In this document: positions 1 to 9,457 of the stretch, in pieces
How positions within the stretch are numbered: the stretch's first letter is position 1
Layout of the letters: each line of letters begins with the position of its first letter
Origin: Methanobrevibacter boviskoreani JH1
GTDB taxonomy: Archaea > Methanobacteriota > Methanobacteria > Methanobacteriales > Methanobacteriaceae
Direction of reading: 5' to 3'
DNA length: 64,000 bases
NCBI RefSeq assembly: GCF_000320505.1
Contig: NZ_BAGX02000016.1
Span: 43,382-107,381 of the forward strand
Made by a program: the position numbers and the translations under genes
Notes under the pieces: model-generated
Databases searched by the model: none
The model's input: only the letters and a program-made list of their open reading frames with translations
Told to the model about the DNA's origin: nothing

Positions 1-239
1 ATTGTCCTTAATAAAAATTGATTTTTATAAATAGAAATATAACTAATTTACTTAAAAAAAGTTTCTAAATTAATCTGGAAAAAATATATAGGATATATGT
101 TTAAATTAAAAACAGACAATTATAAAATCTTATTTTATTAAGTTATAAAAATAAAATTCCCTTAAATCAATGAAAAAAAAATAAAATCTAAAAGATAAAT
201 AGAAAAGAGTTAAATATTAAATTTTTAAAAAAAAATTAA

Positions 240-1124
240 TTATTCTTTAAACAAGTCAGGATTAATCTCTTCAATTCTTTTTAAGCAATCCTTAGCATTA
301 CCCCGATCACCAATGCTATCAAACAATTGAAATCTATCATACCATAAGATTTCATTATCTGGAAATATTTTTAATCCGTCATTATTAACTTCAAGGGCCT
401 TATTTAGATTTCCTGAATATGCGATTGCAAAGTAATATTGTCTCCATATTTCAGGATCTTTATTATTAACTGATAATGCTTGTTTAAAATAGCCAATAGC
501 CTCTTTAACATTGTCCATTTCAAGGGAAATATAACCTAAATATTTTAGTCCAACATAGTTTCTTTCATTAATATTAATTATTTTATTGAATAATTTTAAA
601 GAGTTTTCCATATCCCCATTATCAAAAAGAAGTATGGCTTTAAGTTGAACAGGATAAATATCCTCTGGATTTAATTTTATAGCTTTATCTAAACATTTAA
701 TTGCATCATCAAAATGTTTAAATTGAATAAGAACAACTGCCTTGTTTATATATAAATAATATTGATTCTTAGATAGTTTTGGAAGTTCAACTAAAATATT
801 TTCAAGTAATGCATCAACACTTTTTCTGTCCATCGGTTTTAAAGTAGCATACTTATTTAAATAGTAAATAACCTTTTCAAAATCCTGTTTATATAAATAA
901 GAATTTATTAAATTTGGAAATACCTTTAAGGGATTATAATCCCTTTGAAGCAATTGTTTATATAATCTAATAGCTGCATCATATTCGCTTTTATTATATA
1001 AATCATTTGCCCTGTCAAAATCAGCATCTAAAAATAATTGATTATAATGTTGAACTGTTGTATCATAATCTTCCATTATATAGAAATCATTAGGATTTTT
1101 AAAAAACTTTTCCATTCTTGGCAT
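240..1124 (-). CDS. TPR-repeat protein
   Basis: Cytoplasmic tetratricopeptide-repeat protein, probably a protein-interaction scaffold; the partner is unknown. TPR-like helical pairs with the usual A/G/Y/A/P spacing run through residues 35-285, for example the module around 'AIKCLDKAIKLNPED' and the one around 'AIGYFKQALSVNNKDPE'. There is no signal peptide or membrane segment. I chose the second ATG (MPRMEK...) because a GAGG ribosome-binding site lies 7 bases upstream of it, whereas the first ATG (position 1130) is only 1 base from that site. It lies 90 bases downstream of the second TPR gene on the same strand, so the two may be cotranscribed. Family assignment is firm; function is not inferable. 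Confidence 0.85.
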   Translation of the reverse strand: MPRMEKFFKNPNDFYIMEDYDTTVQHYNQLFLDADFDRANDLYNKSEYDAAIRLYKQLLQRDYNPLKVFPNLINSYLYKQDFEKVIYYLNKYATLKPMDRKSVDALLENILVELPKLSKNQYYLYINKAVVLIQFKHFDDAIKCLDKAIKLNPEDIYPVQLKAILLFDNGDMENSLKLFNKIININERNYVGLKYLGYISLEMDNVKEAIGYFKQALSVNNKDPEIWRQYYFAIAYSGNLNKALEVNNDGLKIFPDNEILWYDRFQLFDSIGDRGNAKDCLKRIEEINPDLFKE

Positions 1125-1215
1125 AAACATTCCTCAAGAAACACTGATTAAAATTTTTACAAACAATATTTAATAAAAATAGTATTTATAGATAATGATT
1201 AATTTTATATATGAA

Positions 1216-3045
1216 TCATTTACCACTTGATGAAAAGTTAAAGAAATAATCTAAAGTAGATGGCATATTTCTATGTATCCTGAATTTTCTACCTTTTAGT
1301 CTATTTTTATTATATGTTTCTTTATAAACCATAGTTTTATTCTCATCATGATTTGGTTCCTTATCATCAATATCCCTGCCATAATGAGATTTATTGTCCT
1401 TATAATCATGATTTTCCTGATTTTCATTATTATAACCAGAATCACCATCCTCTACATTACCCCCATAACCAACAGAATCATCAACACCCAAGTCAGAATC
1501 ATCATCATTTATATCATCATACTCAATATAATCCTCATCTACCCCATTACTCTCATAATCACCATAATTAGAATCAGAACCACTATCTTCTATATTATCA
1601 CCATAATCAAGAGAATCACCATCATTTGAATTATCATTTTCCATATCATAGAAATCTAAAGTTTTATTCTCATTATCTTCATCTATTAAATTTCCGTCAT
1701 CATCAAAATCGAAGATTTCATCTAAATCAATATCATCTTTATCTGAACAATTTCCATTATCCAAACCAGTAAAATCGTCACCAAGCAATGGCACATCAAG
1801 ATCATCAACATCTAAAATGTTTAATTCCTTATCATTAAACAAATTATCCTCATCATTTTCACTGACTAAATCATGATTAACTTCATCATTAACATAAGAA
1901 TCATCGTTTTCGTTTAATATCTCATCTATCTCATCATCGGAAATCTCATTAAATACATTATCCTTGTTTATTGAAGGATCATTATCATCAAATAAATGAT
2001 ATTCATCCCCATCATCATCCTTAAAATCCTCCATTTCATAATCAGAATACATTTGTTTATCTATAGAATTTATAAAATTATTTAATAAAGCATCTGATTT
2101 AGAATTATCCTCCTTATCATTTTGAGCTTTAATTAAATTTTCATTATCAATATTTTTATTGTGGTTAGTTTTTATAAAACTAATATCCCTATCAATGGAA
2201 TTGTCCTCTTTATTGGATTTGATGTGATTTTCATTTTTAGATTTTGATAGATTATTTGCTGTGGTGAATAATAAATTCTCTTCTTTGATTCCCTCTTTTT
2301 TAAGTTCCTCTTCAGTGGTTTTGTAATCTTCATTAGATTTTATACTATTTCCACCAGCTAAACCATTGCCTTGATTATATTCTTTCTTATTATCCCCATC
2401 ACCAGTTTCAATATTATCTGCGGTTATAAAACCTAAACTTTTCTTGGTGAAACTATCTTCCACTTTAGAGGTGTTTCTGTTTTTAGTTTCGTTTGAAAAT
2501 TTATTGTTTTGAATATTTTGCTTAATTTGAAAAGAGTCGTTACTGTAGGAATTGTTTAAAGGATTATCCCTATAAGCATCATATAATAATTCTTCCTCAT
2601 CCTTATCATATAATGCTCCATCTTCAAGAATTCCTAAATCAAAATCACCTAATTCTTCAATCTCATCAAAACGACCTAACATTTTAAGGGCAGAAACTTT
2701 AATGGAAATAGCTGAGTCATTGTCCTCATCTAATTCTAATATATGATTTGCAACATCTAAAGCTTCTTCAAACTTATAGCATTTAAGAAGAATTGAAGCC
2801 TTCATAAACAAAATCTCAATATCTTCAGGATTATCACTCAGATAAAGATTAATATAATCCAATGTTGATGAGAGATCATGGTTGATTAATGATATTCTAA
2901 TCATATATGGCAGAATCAAATCAAGTTCGTAGTCTTCAAGAAGTAACTGTTTAAAAATATCTAAAGAACTTATAAATTGATGATTTTCAAAAAGTGAGGA
3001 TGCTAACTGAAAAGCTTCATCTAATTTATCCTTATCATTTGACAT
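1216..3045 (-). CDS. TPR protein with long hyperacidic Asp/Asn/Glu-rich tail
   Basis: The N-terminal ~150 residues are TPR-like ('ILFMKASILLKCYKFEEALDVANHIL' region). They are followed by about 400 residues of low-complexity, highly acidic and Asn-rich sequence with almost no hydrophobic clusters. The protein ends in a short basic, aromatic tail (RLKGRKFRIHRNMP...). No signal peptide is present, so it is probably cytoplasmic and largely disordered. The start is the internal ATG at 3045 (MSNDKDK...), because the GAGGG ribosome-binding site lies inside the five codons that would precede it from the upstream ATG at 3060. The same-strand TPR gene follows. Function is unknown. The acidic tail also creates long antisense open frames that I do not regard as genes. 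Confidence 0.8.
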   Translation of the reverse strand: MSNDKDKLDEAFQLASSLFENHQFISSLDIFKQLLLEDYELDLILPYMIRISLINHDLSSTLDYINLYLSDNPEDIEILFMKASILLKCYKFEEALDVANHILELDEDNDSAISIKVSALKMLGRFDEIEELGDFDLGILEDGALYDKDEEELLYDAYRDNPLNNSYSNDSFQIKQNIQNNKFSNETKNRNTSKVEDSFTKKSLGFITADNIETGDGDNKKEYNQGNGLAGGNSIKSNEDYKTTEEELKKEGIKEENLLFTTANNLSKSKNENHIKSNKEDNSIDRDISFIKTNHNKNIDNENLIKAQNDKEDNSKSDALLNNFINSIDKQMYSDYEMEDFKDDDGDEYHLFDDNDPSINKDNVFNEISDDEIDEILNENDDSYVNDEVNHDLVSENDEDNLFNDKELNILDVDDLDVPLLGDDFTGLDNGNCSDKDDIDLDEIFDFDDDGNLIDEDNENKTLDFYDMENDNSNDGDSLDYGDNIEDSGSDSNYGDYESNGVDEDYIEYDDINDDDSDLGVDDSVGYGGNVEDGDSGYNNENQENHDYKDNKSHYGRDIDDKEPNHDENKTMVYKETYNKNRLKGRKFRIHRNMPSTLDYFFNFSSSGK

Positions 3046-3112
3046 CTTAATCCCTCTCAATCCTATACAAATTTACCAAGTTTCATAATTTAACTAATAA
3101 ACAATAATCATC

Positions 3113-4345
3113 CTATAAACTAGCAAATCCATCATCATTTAACAAGAAATCAATAATGTTTGTAATTTTAATTCCTTTAATATTCTTTGTATGAGTTTTA
3201 TCAAAACAGATAATGACCTTTTCATAATTATCCTTTATTGATTCCAAATCCTTTAATTTCTCGTTTAATAGATCATCATCATTTAAATTCTTAACGATTT
3301 GATAATAAACCTTCCTATCTGGCCTTACTCCCAGAAAATCTATTTTATGACTATTATATTTCACCATATTAACCTTATAATCACGTCTTAAAAGTTCAAA
3401 ATAGACCAAATTTTCAAGAACACCCTGGGAATGCTCATCTTCAAAACCAATCAGAGTATTTCTAATACCCAAATCCACAATATAATGTTTTTCCAATGTT
3501 CTAAGATATGCATTACATTTAAGATTATACCTTTTTAGGGAATACAATAAATAGGAATTATCGAAATATTTTAAATAATCAAGTACTGTAGTTGGTGTTG
3601 TTTTAACACCTTCAGTTTTAAAATAATCGGCTATTTTTTTAGAGGAAATATTTTCTCCCTGATTAATTATTGCAAAATCAAATATTTCTTCAAGCAGTAA
3701 AGTGTTTTTAATCTTGTTTTTTGAAAGCAAATCCTTAACAACTATTGTCGAATATATTCCCTTTAGAATATTATTAAAGATCAAATCTGATTTTTTATGT
3801 TCAAATATTACAGGCAATCCCCCATAATGAAGATAATCGTTAAACTTATCATCTATTGATTGAGTATCACCCCAATATTTCTTATCGAACTGAAGATATT
3901 CCCTAAATGATAACGGCAATATATTTATTTCAATTACAGGCTCGTTTAAGAGTTTGCGGATATCATCCCCTTCAACATTCATATCCAATCCACATATATA
4001 AAAATCAATTGAATCAGGATATTCTATAGCCAAAGAATTTACAGCACGCCACCAATCCTTTATTTTTGATACATTATCAATGAACAAATAATTCATTGAA
4101 TCGTCATTAATCCTACTACTTACATATTCATGGAGCTTTTCATAATCCCTTAAATTAGAATATTTTATTAAATCCATATTCAAGAAGATTATATCCTCAC
4201 TTTTAATTCCATCTTCCTTCAATTTATCCACATAAGATGATAAAATACATGATTTTCCTACACGACGAACACCAGTTAAAACCTTAATTGTTTTAGTATT
4301 CCTTACATCATCCAAGGACTGTATATATAAATCTCGTTTTATCAT
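3113..4345 (-). CDS. AAA_14/DUF4143-type ATPase
   Basis: P-loop ATPase of the widespread archaeal/bacterial AAA_14 plus DUF4143 family. The Walker A motif is GVRRVGKS near the N terminus and the Walker B-like stretch is YLFIDNVSKI about 65 residues later. The C-terminal half has the DUF4143 pattern ('VLENLVYFELLRRDYKVNMV', then a nuclease-like KIDFLGVRP...YYQIVKNL segment). These proteins are common and have no settled role; some have been linked to toxin-antitoxin-like or mobile functions, but nothing here shows that. I start at the ATG at 4345 rather than the in-frame TTG at 4357. It is single and followed by 650 bp of gene-free sequence. Confidence 0.85.
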   Translation of the reverse strand: MIKRDLYIQSLDDVRNTKTIKVLTGVRRVGKSCILSSYVDKLKEDGIKSEDIIFLNMDLIKYSNLRDYEKLHEYVSSRINDDSMNYLFIDNVSKIKDWWRAVNSLAIEYPDSIDFYICGLDMNVEGDDIRKLLNEPVIEINILPLSFREYLQFDKKYWGDTQSIDDKFNDYLHYGGLPVIFEHKKSDLIFNNILKGIYSTIVVKDLLSKNKIKNTLLLEEIFDFAIINQGENISSKKIADYFKTEGVKTTPTTVLDYLKYFDNSYLLYSLKRYNLKCNAYLRTLEKHYIVDLGIRNTLIGFEDEHSQGVLENLVYFELLRRDYKVNMVKYNSHKIDFLGVRPDRKVYYQIVKNLNDDDLLNEKLKDLESIKDNYEKVIICFDKTHTKNIKGIKITNIIDFLLNDDGFASL

Positions 4346-4357
4346 CTTAAAACCCAA

Positions 4358-4998
4358 TTTTAAAATTTAATTATAAAGTTTTTCTAATATTTTTTATAAT
4401 GATTATACTATTTATACTTTTATAAAAGAATAAAATTAAAAAATAATAAAATTTTACTTTATAAAAAATAAATTACTAATAAAAAAATATTATTATTCTA
4501 TAAAATAATTTTAAAAAATCATTATTAGAAGGCAATAGAGGGAATAAAGTGATTAAAATAAATAATTCAATAGTTTAGATACAATAAAAATATAAAATAT
4601 TTAAAAAAAATAATTATCATACCTAAATAATTAAAAACAGAACAAAACATCAATAAAAATAGATTTAATTCTTCTAAGGATCAATAGACAGAAAAAACAA
4701 GAAAAATAACCCCTAAAGTATAATACAATATATAAAAGTAGTATAAATGTAATGACAAATAGCCAAAATTACTTTAAAGTCAATAAAGAAACAAAACAAG
4801 ATAAAATTAAATGAAATTATAGCATACAACAACTAAAACAACAAAATAGAATTAAAATATACAAAAAACCAGAAAAAACAATTAAAACAACAACAAAATA
4901 AAATTAGAAAATACAAAAAACTACTAAAAATAGATAAAGAGACACTTAATTAGATCAATGAAAATTATGAATAAAAACTAATAAAAAAATAAAAATAA
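4358..4998. other. Gene-free A-rich spacer
   Basis: There is no convincing coding region on either strand. The + strand is unusually A-rich with few T and very few G/C. A degenerate duplication of about 45 bp around an 'aacaacaaaata...atacaaaaaa' unit occurs near 4835 and 4882. The T-rich minus-strand stretch at about 4976-4996, just after the 41-aa gene, could terminate the feo operon transcript. Confidence 0.4.
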
Positions 4999-5124
4999 TT
5001 ATCTACAACAGCCAAAGAAGAAGTTTTTAACTTTTAATAATGCTTTTTTAAATTTTGATTTATTTGAACCATCATCAACTTCTACCTTTTTCTGACAACA
5101 TGCTGGTCTTACATGATCCTCCAT
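4999..5124 (-). CDS. 41-aa protein with paired cysteines, last gene of feo region
   Basis: Small ORF with a very strong ribosome-binding site (AGAAGGAGGAATTTAT before ATG). The product begins MEDHVRPACCQKK, has a Lys/Ser-rich middle and ends KNFFFGCCR. The CC pair near the N terminus and the CC pair at the C terminus could bind iron or another soft metal. It is 42 bases downstream of the 67-aa zinc-ribbon-like gene and follows feoA-feoB on the same strand, so it is probably part of the iron operon. No family is recognised. Confidence 0.65.
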   Translation of the reverse strand: MEDHVRPACCQKKVEVDDGSNKSKFKKALLKVKNFFFGCCR

Positions 5125-5166
5125 ATAAATTCCTCCTTCTAAATAAATGATTGATTAAAGTAATTT

Positions 5167-5370
5167 TTATGCTTTCAATTTTTCTTTAATCAATCTTTTA
5201 ATGTCTACAATAAATTTAAATTCTTCTACATCATAATCTAATGAATTTGAATATCCACAATTAGGACATACCACATAGTTACACTCTTCACATCCACAAC
5301 ATGAAGACTCATCACAGTCATCCTTTACTTCCTTAGGATCAAATTCATATCCACACATCCTACATTCCAT
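5167..5370 (-). CDS. 67-aa cysteine-rich metal-binding (zinc-ribbon-like) protein
   Basis: It starts MECRMCGYEF with a GGAGGTG ribosome-binding site. It carries nine cysteines in the first 38 residues: CxxC at 3/6, C19, C24, C25, C27, C30, then CPNC at 35/38. The C-terminal 25 residues are helical and Lys-rich. The two CxxC knuckles (residues 3/6 and 35/38) would make a rubredoxin-like or zinc-ribbon site, and the middle CxxxxCCxCxxC cluster is an extra potential site. Its position behind feoB suggests a role in iron handling or sensing, which is an inference only. Confidence 0.75.
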   Translation of the reverse strand: MECRMCGYEFDPKEVKDDCDESSCCGCEECNYVVCPNCGYSNSLDYDVEEFKFIVDIKRLIKEKLKA

Positions 5371-5474
5371 ATAGACACCTCCAAGAGATTTTTATTAAAA
5401 ACTATAATGATTATAACAATATATAATATAACTCAAGATAAAGGAAGTTTATTTTTTTAATGTCACAACTTATA

Positions 5475-5558
5475 TTACTTCCCATTATCCTGAGATTCTA
5501 ATTCCTCTTTCTCTTCTTTAGGTATTTTAATACCTTTTAAGCAAGATCTTGATTTCAT
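5475..5558 (-). CDS. 27-aa micro-protein between feoB and the Cys-rich gene
   Basis: A 27-codon ORF beginning MKSRSCLKGIKIP and ending in a Glu-rich tail. It is preceded by AGAGGTG with 5-base spacing to the ATG, as good as any ribosome-binding site in the window. It lies 54 bases after the feoB stop codon and 104 bases before the 67-aa gene. It has one cysteine. It may be a small regulatory or accessory peptide of FeoB, by analogy with the short FeoC-type proteins of bacteria, but it shows no sequence resemblance that I can point to. Confidence 0.5.
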   Translation of the reverse strand: MKSRSCLKGIKIPKEEKEELESQDNGK

Positions 5559-5612
5559 TTCATCACCTCTAAAATAAAAAATAAAGAAATCATAAAGATT
5601 TCTTTTAATTTA

Positions 5613-7610
5613 CTAATGGAATCCTAAAAGTAATCCGACATGGAATACTAAGAATGATACAATAAATGCTGTAACTAATGTTACACATACCATTATTAAT
5701 GGCCATCTCCATCCATTAGATTCTTGTTTAATTGTTCCGATAGTTGCAAAACATGGAATGTATAATAATACGAATACCATAAATGCATAAGCAGTTAATG
5801 GAGTGAATATTGTAGCAAGTGCAGCAGTACTACCACCTAATACAGAGGTTAATGTAGCAACTACAACTTCTTTAGCAACCATACCAAAGAGTAATGCTAC
5901 AGCTGCTTGCCAGTGACCAAATCCTAATGGACTGAATACTGGTGCAATTACAGTTCCTATTTGACCAATTAAACTTCCTTGAGATCCGTAGTCTACACCT
6001 GCAGGGAAGTAACTTAAAACCCATACAATAATAGCTGCTGCTAAAATAATAGTACCAGCCTTTCTTACGAATCCCCAGGTTTTTTCACCTGTGTGCATAA
6101 GTACTCCTCTAAGTGTAGGTAATTTATATGATGGAAGTTCCATTACAAATGGAGTACTTACTCCTTTAAATAATGATTTTTTAAGTATTGCAGCTACAAT
6201 AATTGCAACTATTACACCAAGTAAATAAAGTGAAAATATTACATTACCTTGGTTTGATGCAAAGAATATTCCAACGAACATTAAATATACTGGAAGTCTT
6301 GCTGTACAAGACATAAATGGTATAAGCATCATGGAAACTAAACGATCTTCCTCATGTTCCATAGTACGTGTTGCCATGATTCCTGGAACTCCACAACCAA
6401 AACCAAGAATCATTGGGATAAATGCCTTTCCATGAAGACCTAAAACCTTATGCATAACTCTATCCATTACAAAAGCAGCTCTTGCAAGATAACCACTATC
6501 TTCTAAGAAACTAAGTAATAAGAAAAGCAATATAATTTGAGGTACAAATGATAAAACACTTCCTACTCCACCGATAACACCATCTACTAAAAGTGATGAT
6601 ATCATGTTTTCACCAATACCGGCGGTAACAGCATCACCTAATGCTGAAAAACCTGCATCTAATAAATCTTGGAAAGGGGCACCAATGGTAAATGTTACCT
6701 GGAAAACAACCCACATGATAATTAAAAAGATAGGTATACCTAAAATCCTGTTTGTAACAACTTTATCGATTTTTTCAGATAATGTTAATTGACGGTTTTC
6801 AGGTAATTTAACACATTCATTTATTAACCCATCAATATAAGCATAACGAGCATCTGCAATAACCTCTTCTGCAGAAACTCCATAGATATCTTTAAGGTGA
6901 TCTTTAACCTTCCTAACTTCTAAAAATATTGGATTTGACATTGAAGATTGTTGAACTTTATCTATTACAATCTCATCATCTTCAAGTAATTTAATTGCTG
7001 TCCAAAATGCTGAAACATCCAAGAGATTTTTATCTTTTGAGATTACATTAACCAAGTCTTGAAGATGTTCTTTTAACTCATTACCATAAACAAGTTTATC
7101 TTTACTATTAATAGGATGATTTTTTAAATCTTCTATCATTTTAAGAAGATCTTTATGTCCGACATCACTATTTGCTTCAATTTCAATAACTGGAACACCT
7201 AATAATTCAGATAATTTATCAACATCAACAGTAATTCCATTTTTACGAGCGATTTTGTTCATGTTTAAACAAACACCCATATTAGCATTAAGTTCCATCA
7301 TTTGAACAGTTAAATATAAGTTACGTTCAAGGTTTGCTGCATCTACAATATTTATAATTGCATCAGATTCCTCATCAACTATAAAATCTCTGGATACAAT
7401 TTCTTCAATAGAGTGAGCACTTAATGCATAATTACCAGGTAAATCAATAACTTCAAATCTTTTGTTATCTTCTTCGAAGTGACCTACTGCTTGTTCAACA
7501 GTTTTACCTGGCCAATTACCTACATGTTGATGGAGTCCAGTTAGATTATTGAACAATGTAGTTTTTCCTACGTTAGGATTTCCTGCAAGTCCAATTTTAA
7601 TATTCTCCAT
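5613..7610 (-). CDS. feoB: Ferrous iron transport protein B
   Basis: Inner-membrane Fe(II) importer with a cytosolic GTPase-like domain. Residues 1-170 are the G domain: G1 GNPNVGKT (10-17), G2 threonine at 38, G3 DLPG (56-59). The G4 position reads NMNK (116-119) instead of the usual NxxD, so the guanine-specificity aspartate is missing. A helical linker region follows, then the membrane core of two Gate domains from about 285, including the [23 protein letters not shown] segment and about eight hydrophobic helices. Length (665) is normal. AAAGGAGAC precedes the ATG. It lies 50 bases downstream of feoA and is the second gene of the iron operon. Confidence 0.97.
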   Translation of the reverse strand: MENIKIGLAGNPNVGKTTLFNNLTGLHQHVGNWPGKTVEQAVGHFEEDNKRFEVIDLPGNYALSAHSIEEIVSRDFIVDEESDAIINIVDAANLERNLYLTVQMMELNANMGVCLNMNKIARKNGITVDVDKLSELLGVPVIEIEANSDVGHKDLLKMIEDLKNHPINSKDKLVYGNELKEHLQDLVNVISKDKNLLDVSAFWTAIKLLEDDEIVIDKVQQSSMSNPIFLEVRKVKDHLKDIYGVSAEEVIADARYAYIDGLINECVKLPENRQLTLSEKIDKVVTNRILGIPIFLIIMWVVFQVTFTIGAPFQDLLDAGFSALGDAVTAGIGENMISSLLVDGVIGGVGSVLSFVPQIILLFLLLSFLEDSGYLARAAFVMDRVMHKVLGLHGKAFIPMILGFGCGVPGIMATRTMEHEEDRLVSMMLIPFMSCTARLPVYLMFVGIFFASNQGNVIFSLYLLGVIVAIIVAAILKKSLFKGVSTPFVMELPSYKLPTLRGVLMHTGEKTWGFVRKAGTIILAAAIIVWVLSYFPAGVDYGSQGSLIGQIGTVIAPVFSPLGFGHWQAAVALLFGMVAKEVVVATLTSVLGGSTAALATIFTPLTAYAFMVFVLLYIPCFATIGTIKQESNGWRWPLIMVCVTLVTAFIVSFLVFHVGLLLGFH

Positions 7611-7660
7611 ACACAGTCTCCTTTAATTTAAACTAATTTAAATGAAAAAACTAAAACCAA

Positions 7661-7900
7661 TTATTCTACTATTTCAACCTCTATATTTCTAGCCTCTTCT
7701 TTTCTAAGACAGACAGAATATCCTTTTACCTTATATTCGTAAGGATCACCTAATGGTGCAATCTTTTCAAGAGTAATCTCGGAGCCTCTAACAAATCCCA
7801 TACCCATTAAATGTCTTTTAAGTTCTGTATCTCCGCCTTCGTTATATGAAACTAATTTACCTGATTCACCAGTTTTTAATTGATCTAATGTTTTTATCAT
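7661..7900 (-). CDS. feoA: Ferrous iron transport protein A (SH3-fold partner of FeoB)
   Basis: A 79-residue FeoA-type beta-barrel: 'LKRHLMGMGFVRGSEITLEKIAPLGDPYEYKVKGYSVCLRKEEA' matches the family core, including the MGF-x-xG motif and the RKEEAxxI end. It is a small cytosolic partner of FeoB, thought to contact its G domain. It is the first gene of the feoA-feoB run, preceded by a long spacer carrying a TATA box and two palindromic operators. The ribosome-binding site is GGAGA upstream of the ATG. Confidence 0.95.
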   Translation of the reverse strand: MIKTLDQLKTGESGKLVSYNEGGDTELKRHLMGMGFVRGSEITLEKIAPLGDPYEYKVKGYSVCLRKEEARNIEVEIVE

Positions 7901-8044
7901 TTAAATCTCTCCAATTTTTATTAAAAAATATTATAAAATCTAAATTAAAATCAAAAATAATATTTTAAATGATTTAGGTTTATTAATTTTAATTTAAATT
8001 GAAAATTTAATTTACAAGAAATTAAATCTAAAAAGTTTAGAATA

Positions 8045-8060
8045 TTTAGTCTTACCTAAA
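8045..8060. promoter_or_regulatory. Imperfect DtxR-type operator downstream of feo TATA box
   Basis: TTTAGTCTTACCTAAA. The right half is identical to that of the perfect palindrome at 8100-8115, and the left half matches 5 of 8. Its centre is 55 bp from the other site. On the feo strand it lies about 30-45 bp past the TATA box, at or just after the expected transcription start. It is probably a second site for an iron-responsive repressor. Confidence 0.55.
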
Positions 8061-8089
8061 CTTCTTGTATAATAATTAAGTTTAACTCA

Positions 8090-8097
8090 TATATAAA
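8090..8097 (-). promoter_or_regulatory. TATA box of the feo operon
   Basis: On the minus strand this reads TTTATATA and lies between the two palindromes. An archaeal start site about 25 bp downstream would fall near 8065, giving a leader of about 165 nt before feoA. The prediction rests on sequence and spacing only. Confidence 0.5.
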
Positions 8098-8099
8098 TG

Positions 8100-8115
8100 T
8101 TTAGGTATACCTAAA
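8100..8115. promoter_or_regulatory. Perfect DtxR/IdeR-type palindromic operator upstream of feoA
   Basis: TTTAGGTATACCTAAA is a perfect 16-bp palindrome that closely resembles the TTAGGxxxxCCTAA core bound by metal-dependent DtxR-family repressors. It abuts the TATA box of the feo operon on its upstream side, where bound protein would block the TFB/TBP site. No other perfect copy was noticed in the window. Confidence 0.7.
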
Positions 8116-8116
8116 A

Positions 8117-8474
8117 CTTACCATTATTTTAATATTTTTAGAAAAATATTAAAAAAATTATATAAAATATTATTAAAAAAGGAAAAAATTAAATAAAAAT
8201 TTAATTTAATTAAAGTATTTCTTAAAAAATATAAAAAATTAAAATCTGAATAAAATAGGTAGAAAGGAAAAATATTCAAATAATTAGGACTTGAATAATT
8301 TATATTTTAATAAAAATCCGAAAAACAAAAATTAAATATTAAAACATGACTCTAATTTAAAAACAGGAAAAACTTAATTTAGAAACAATTCCATATTCAA
8401 AAAATAGTAAATAATTATAATATATAATATATATTATTATAGGAATTAAAAAAAATAATTTTAAGGATGATTAA
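8117..8474. other. Gene-free AT-rich spacer before the reductase gene
   Basis: No gene seen. The 'aattataatatataatatatattattatag' stretch near 8412-8440 is a good TATA-region candidate for the + strand reductase gene starting at 8475. Confidence 0.4.
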
Positions 8475-9134
8475 ATGAAACCTTATGTGATACTTAATGC
8501 AGCAATGACCCTAGATGGGAAAATAGCCACAAAAACAGGATCTTCTGAAATATCAGGTAATGAAGATAAAATTAGAGTTCACGAATTAAGACGTGACGTT
8601 GATGGAATCATGGTAGGCATTGGTACTGTTTTACAAGACAACCCTAAACTTACTGTAAGAAGAGTCAAAGCAAAAAAAGAGGATAATCCTATAAGAATCA
8701 TTGTAGACAGTCGTGGAAGAACCCCTATTGATTGTAGAACAATTAATGATATGGCTCCAAGTATTATTGCAATTAGTAAAGATTATGAAAATACAGATAA
8801 GGTAAAAGAGCTTAGCAGAAAAGCAGAGATATATGCATCAGGAACTGAACATGTAGACCTTAAAAGATTAATGGATTATTTATACAAAAAAGGAATTAAA
8901 ACATTAATGTTAGAAGGCGGTTCCACACTCAATTTCTCAATGCTGAAAGAAGGATTAATTGACGAGGTAAGAATTTGCATTGCACCAATGATAGTTGGAG
9001 GTAAAAATTCAAAAACATTGTTTGATGGTGAAGGTTTCGATTATATGAAAGATTCAACAAAATTAGAACTTAAAAAGGATTATAAATTAGGAAAGGATCT
9101 TATTTTAGAATATAAAGTTAAACACAGTGATTAA
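8475..9134 (+). CDS. arfC: 2,5-diamino-6-(ribosylamino)pyrimidinone 5'-phosphate reductase
   Basis: Archaeal RibD-C/Rib7-type reductase, dihydrofolate-reductase fold. It reduces the ribosyl side chain to ribityl with NADPH in riboflavin (and hence F420/FAD) biosynthesis. Visible signatures are MTLDGKIA (residues 11-18), the DG-IMVGIGTVLQDNP segment (43-57), VDSRGRTP (77-84), the glycine-rich EGGSTLNF (147-154) and the APMIVGGKNSKTLF C-terminal part. The length of 219 is typical of the stand-alone archaeal enzyme; no deaminase domain is fused. AAGGATGATTAA precedes the ATG. It is monocistronic. Confidence 0.93.
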   Translation: MKPYVILNAAMTLDGKIATKTGSSEISGNEDKIRVHELRRDVDGIMVGIGTVLQDNPKLTVRRVKAKKEDNPIRIIVDSRGRTPIDCRTINDMAPSIIAISKDYENTDKVKELSRKAEIYASGTEHVDLKRLMDYLYKKGIKTLMLEGGSTLNFSMLKEGLIDEVRICIAPMIVGGKNSKTLFDGEGFDYMKDSTKLELKKDYKLGKDLILEYKVKHSD

Positions 9135-9457
9135 ACTATTTTAAAAAAAATCCATAATAAATTTAACCTATTTAAAAAAAAATTAAAAAAAGATATACAC
9201 CCTCCAATTTATATAAAATAATTAGAAAGATTACAAATTAACTTTTAAATTAAACATGAATCATATCAATATAATAAACATATTTAAAAAACCTACTATT
9301 TTTTAAAAAAAATATGAAATAATAAAAATATAAATCAATCCTTTTTATACATAAATAACCTAATAAAATAAATAATATTATATATATTTAATTTAAATAT
9401 AATTAATTAAAAATGTAAAAAATTTTATACAAATTCATATTTATAGAGGTGAATAAG
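9135..9457. other. Gene-free spacer upstream of the secreted transglutaminase-like gene
   Basis: Nothing coding is seen. It contains several TATA-like runs ('aatattatatatattt' near 9376-9391) suitable for the downstream gene, and ends in a GAGGTG ribosome-binding site. Confidence 0.35.

Noticed and set aside
1348..1629. 93-codon + strand open frame, rich in Ile/Thr
   Set aside because: It is the antisense shadow of the Asp/Asn-rich tail of the TPR protein; its low-complexity composition follows from the codon pattern and there is no ribosome-binding site.
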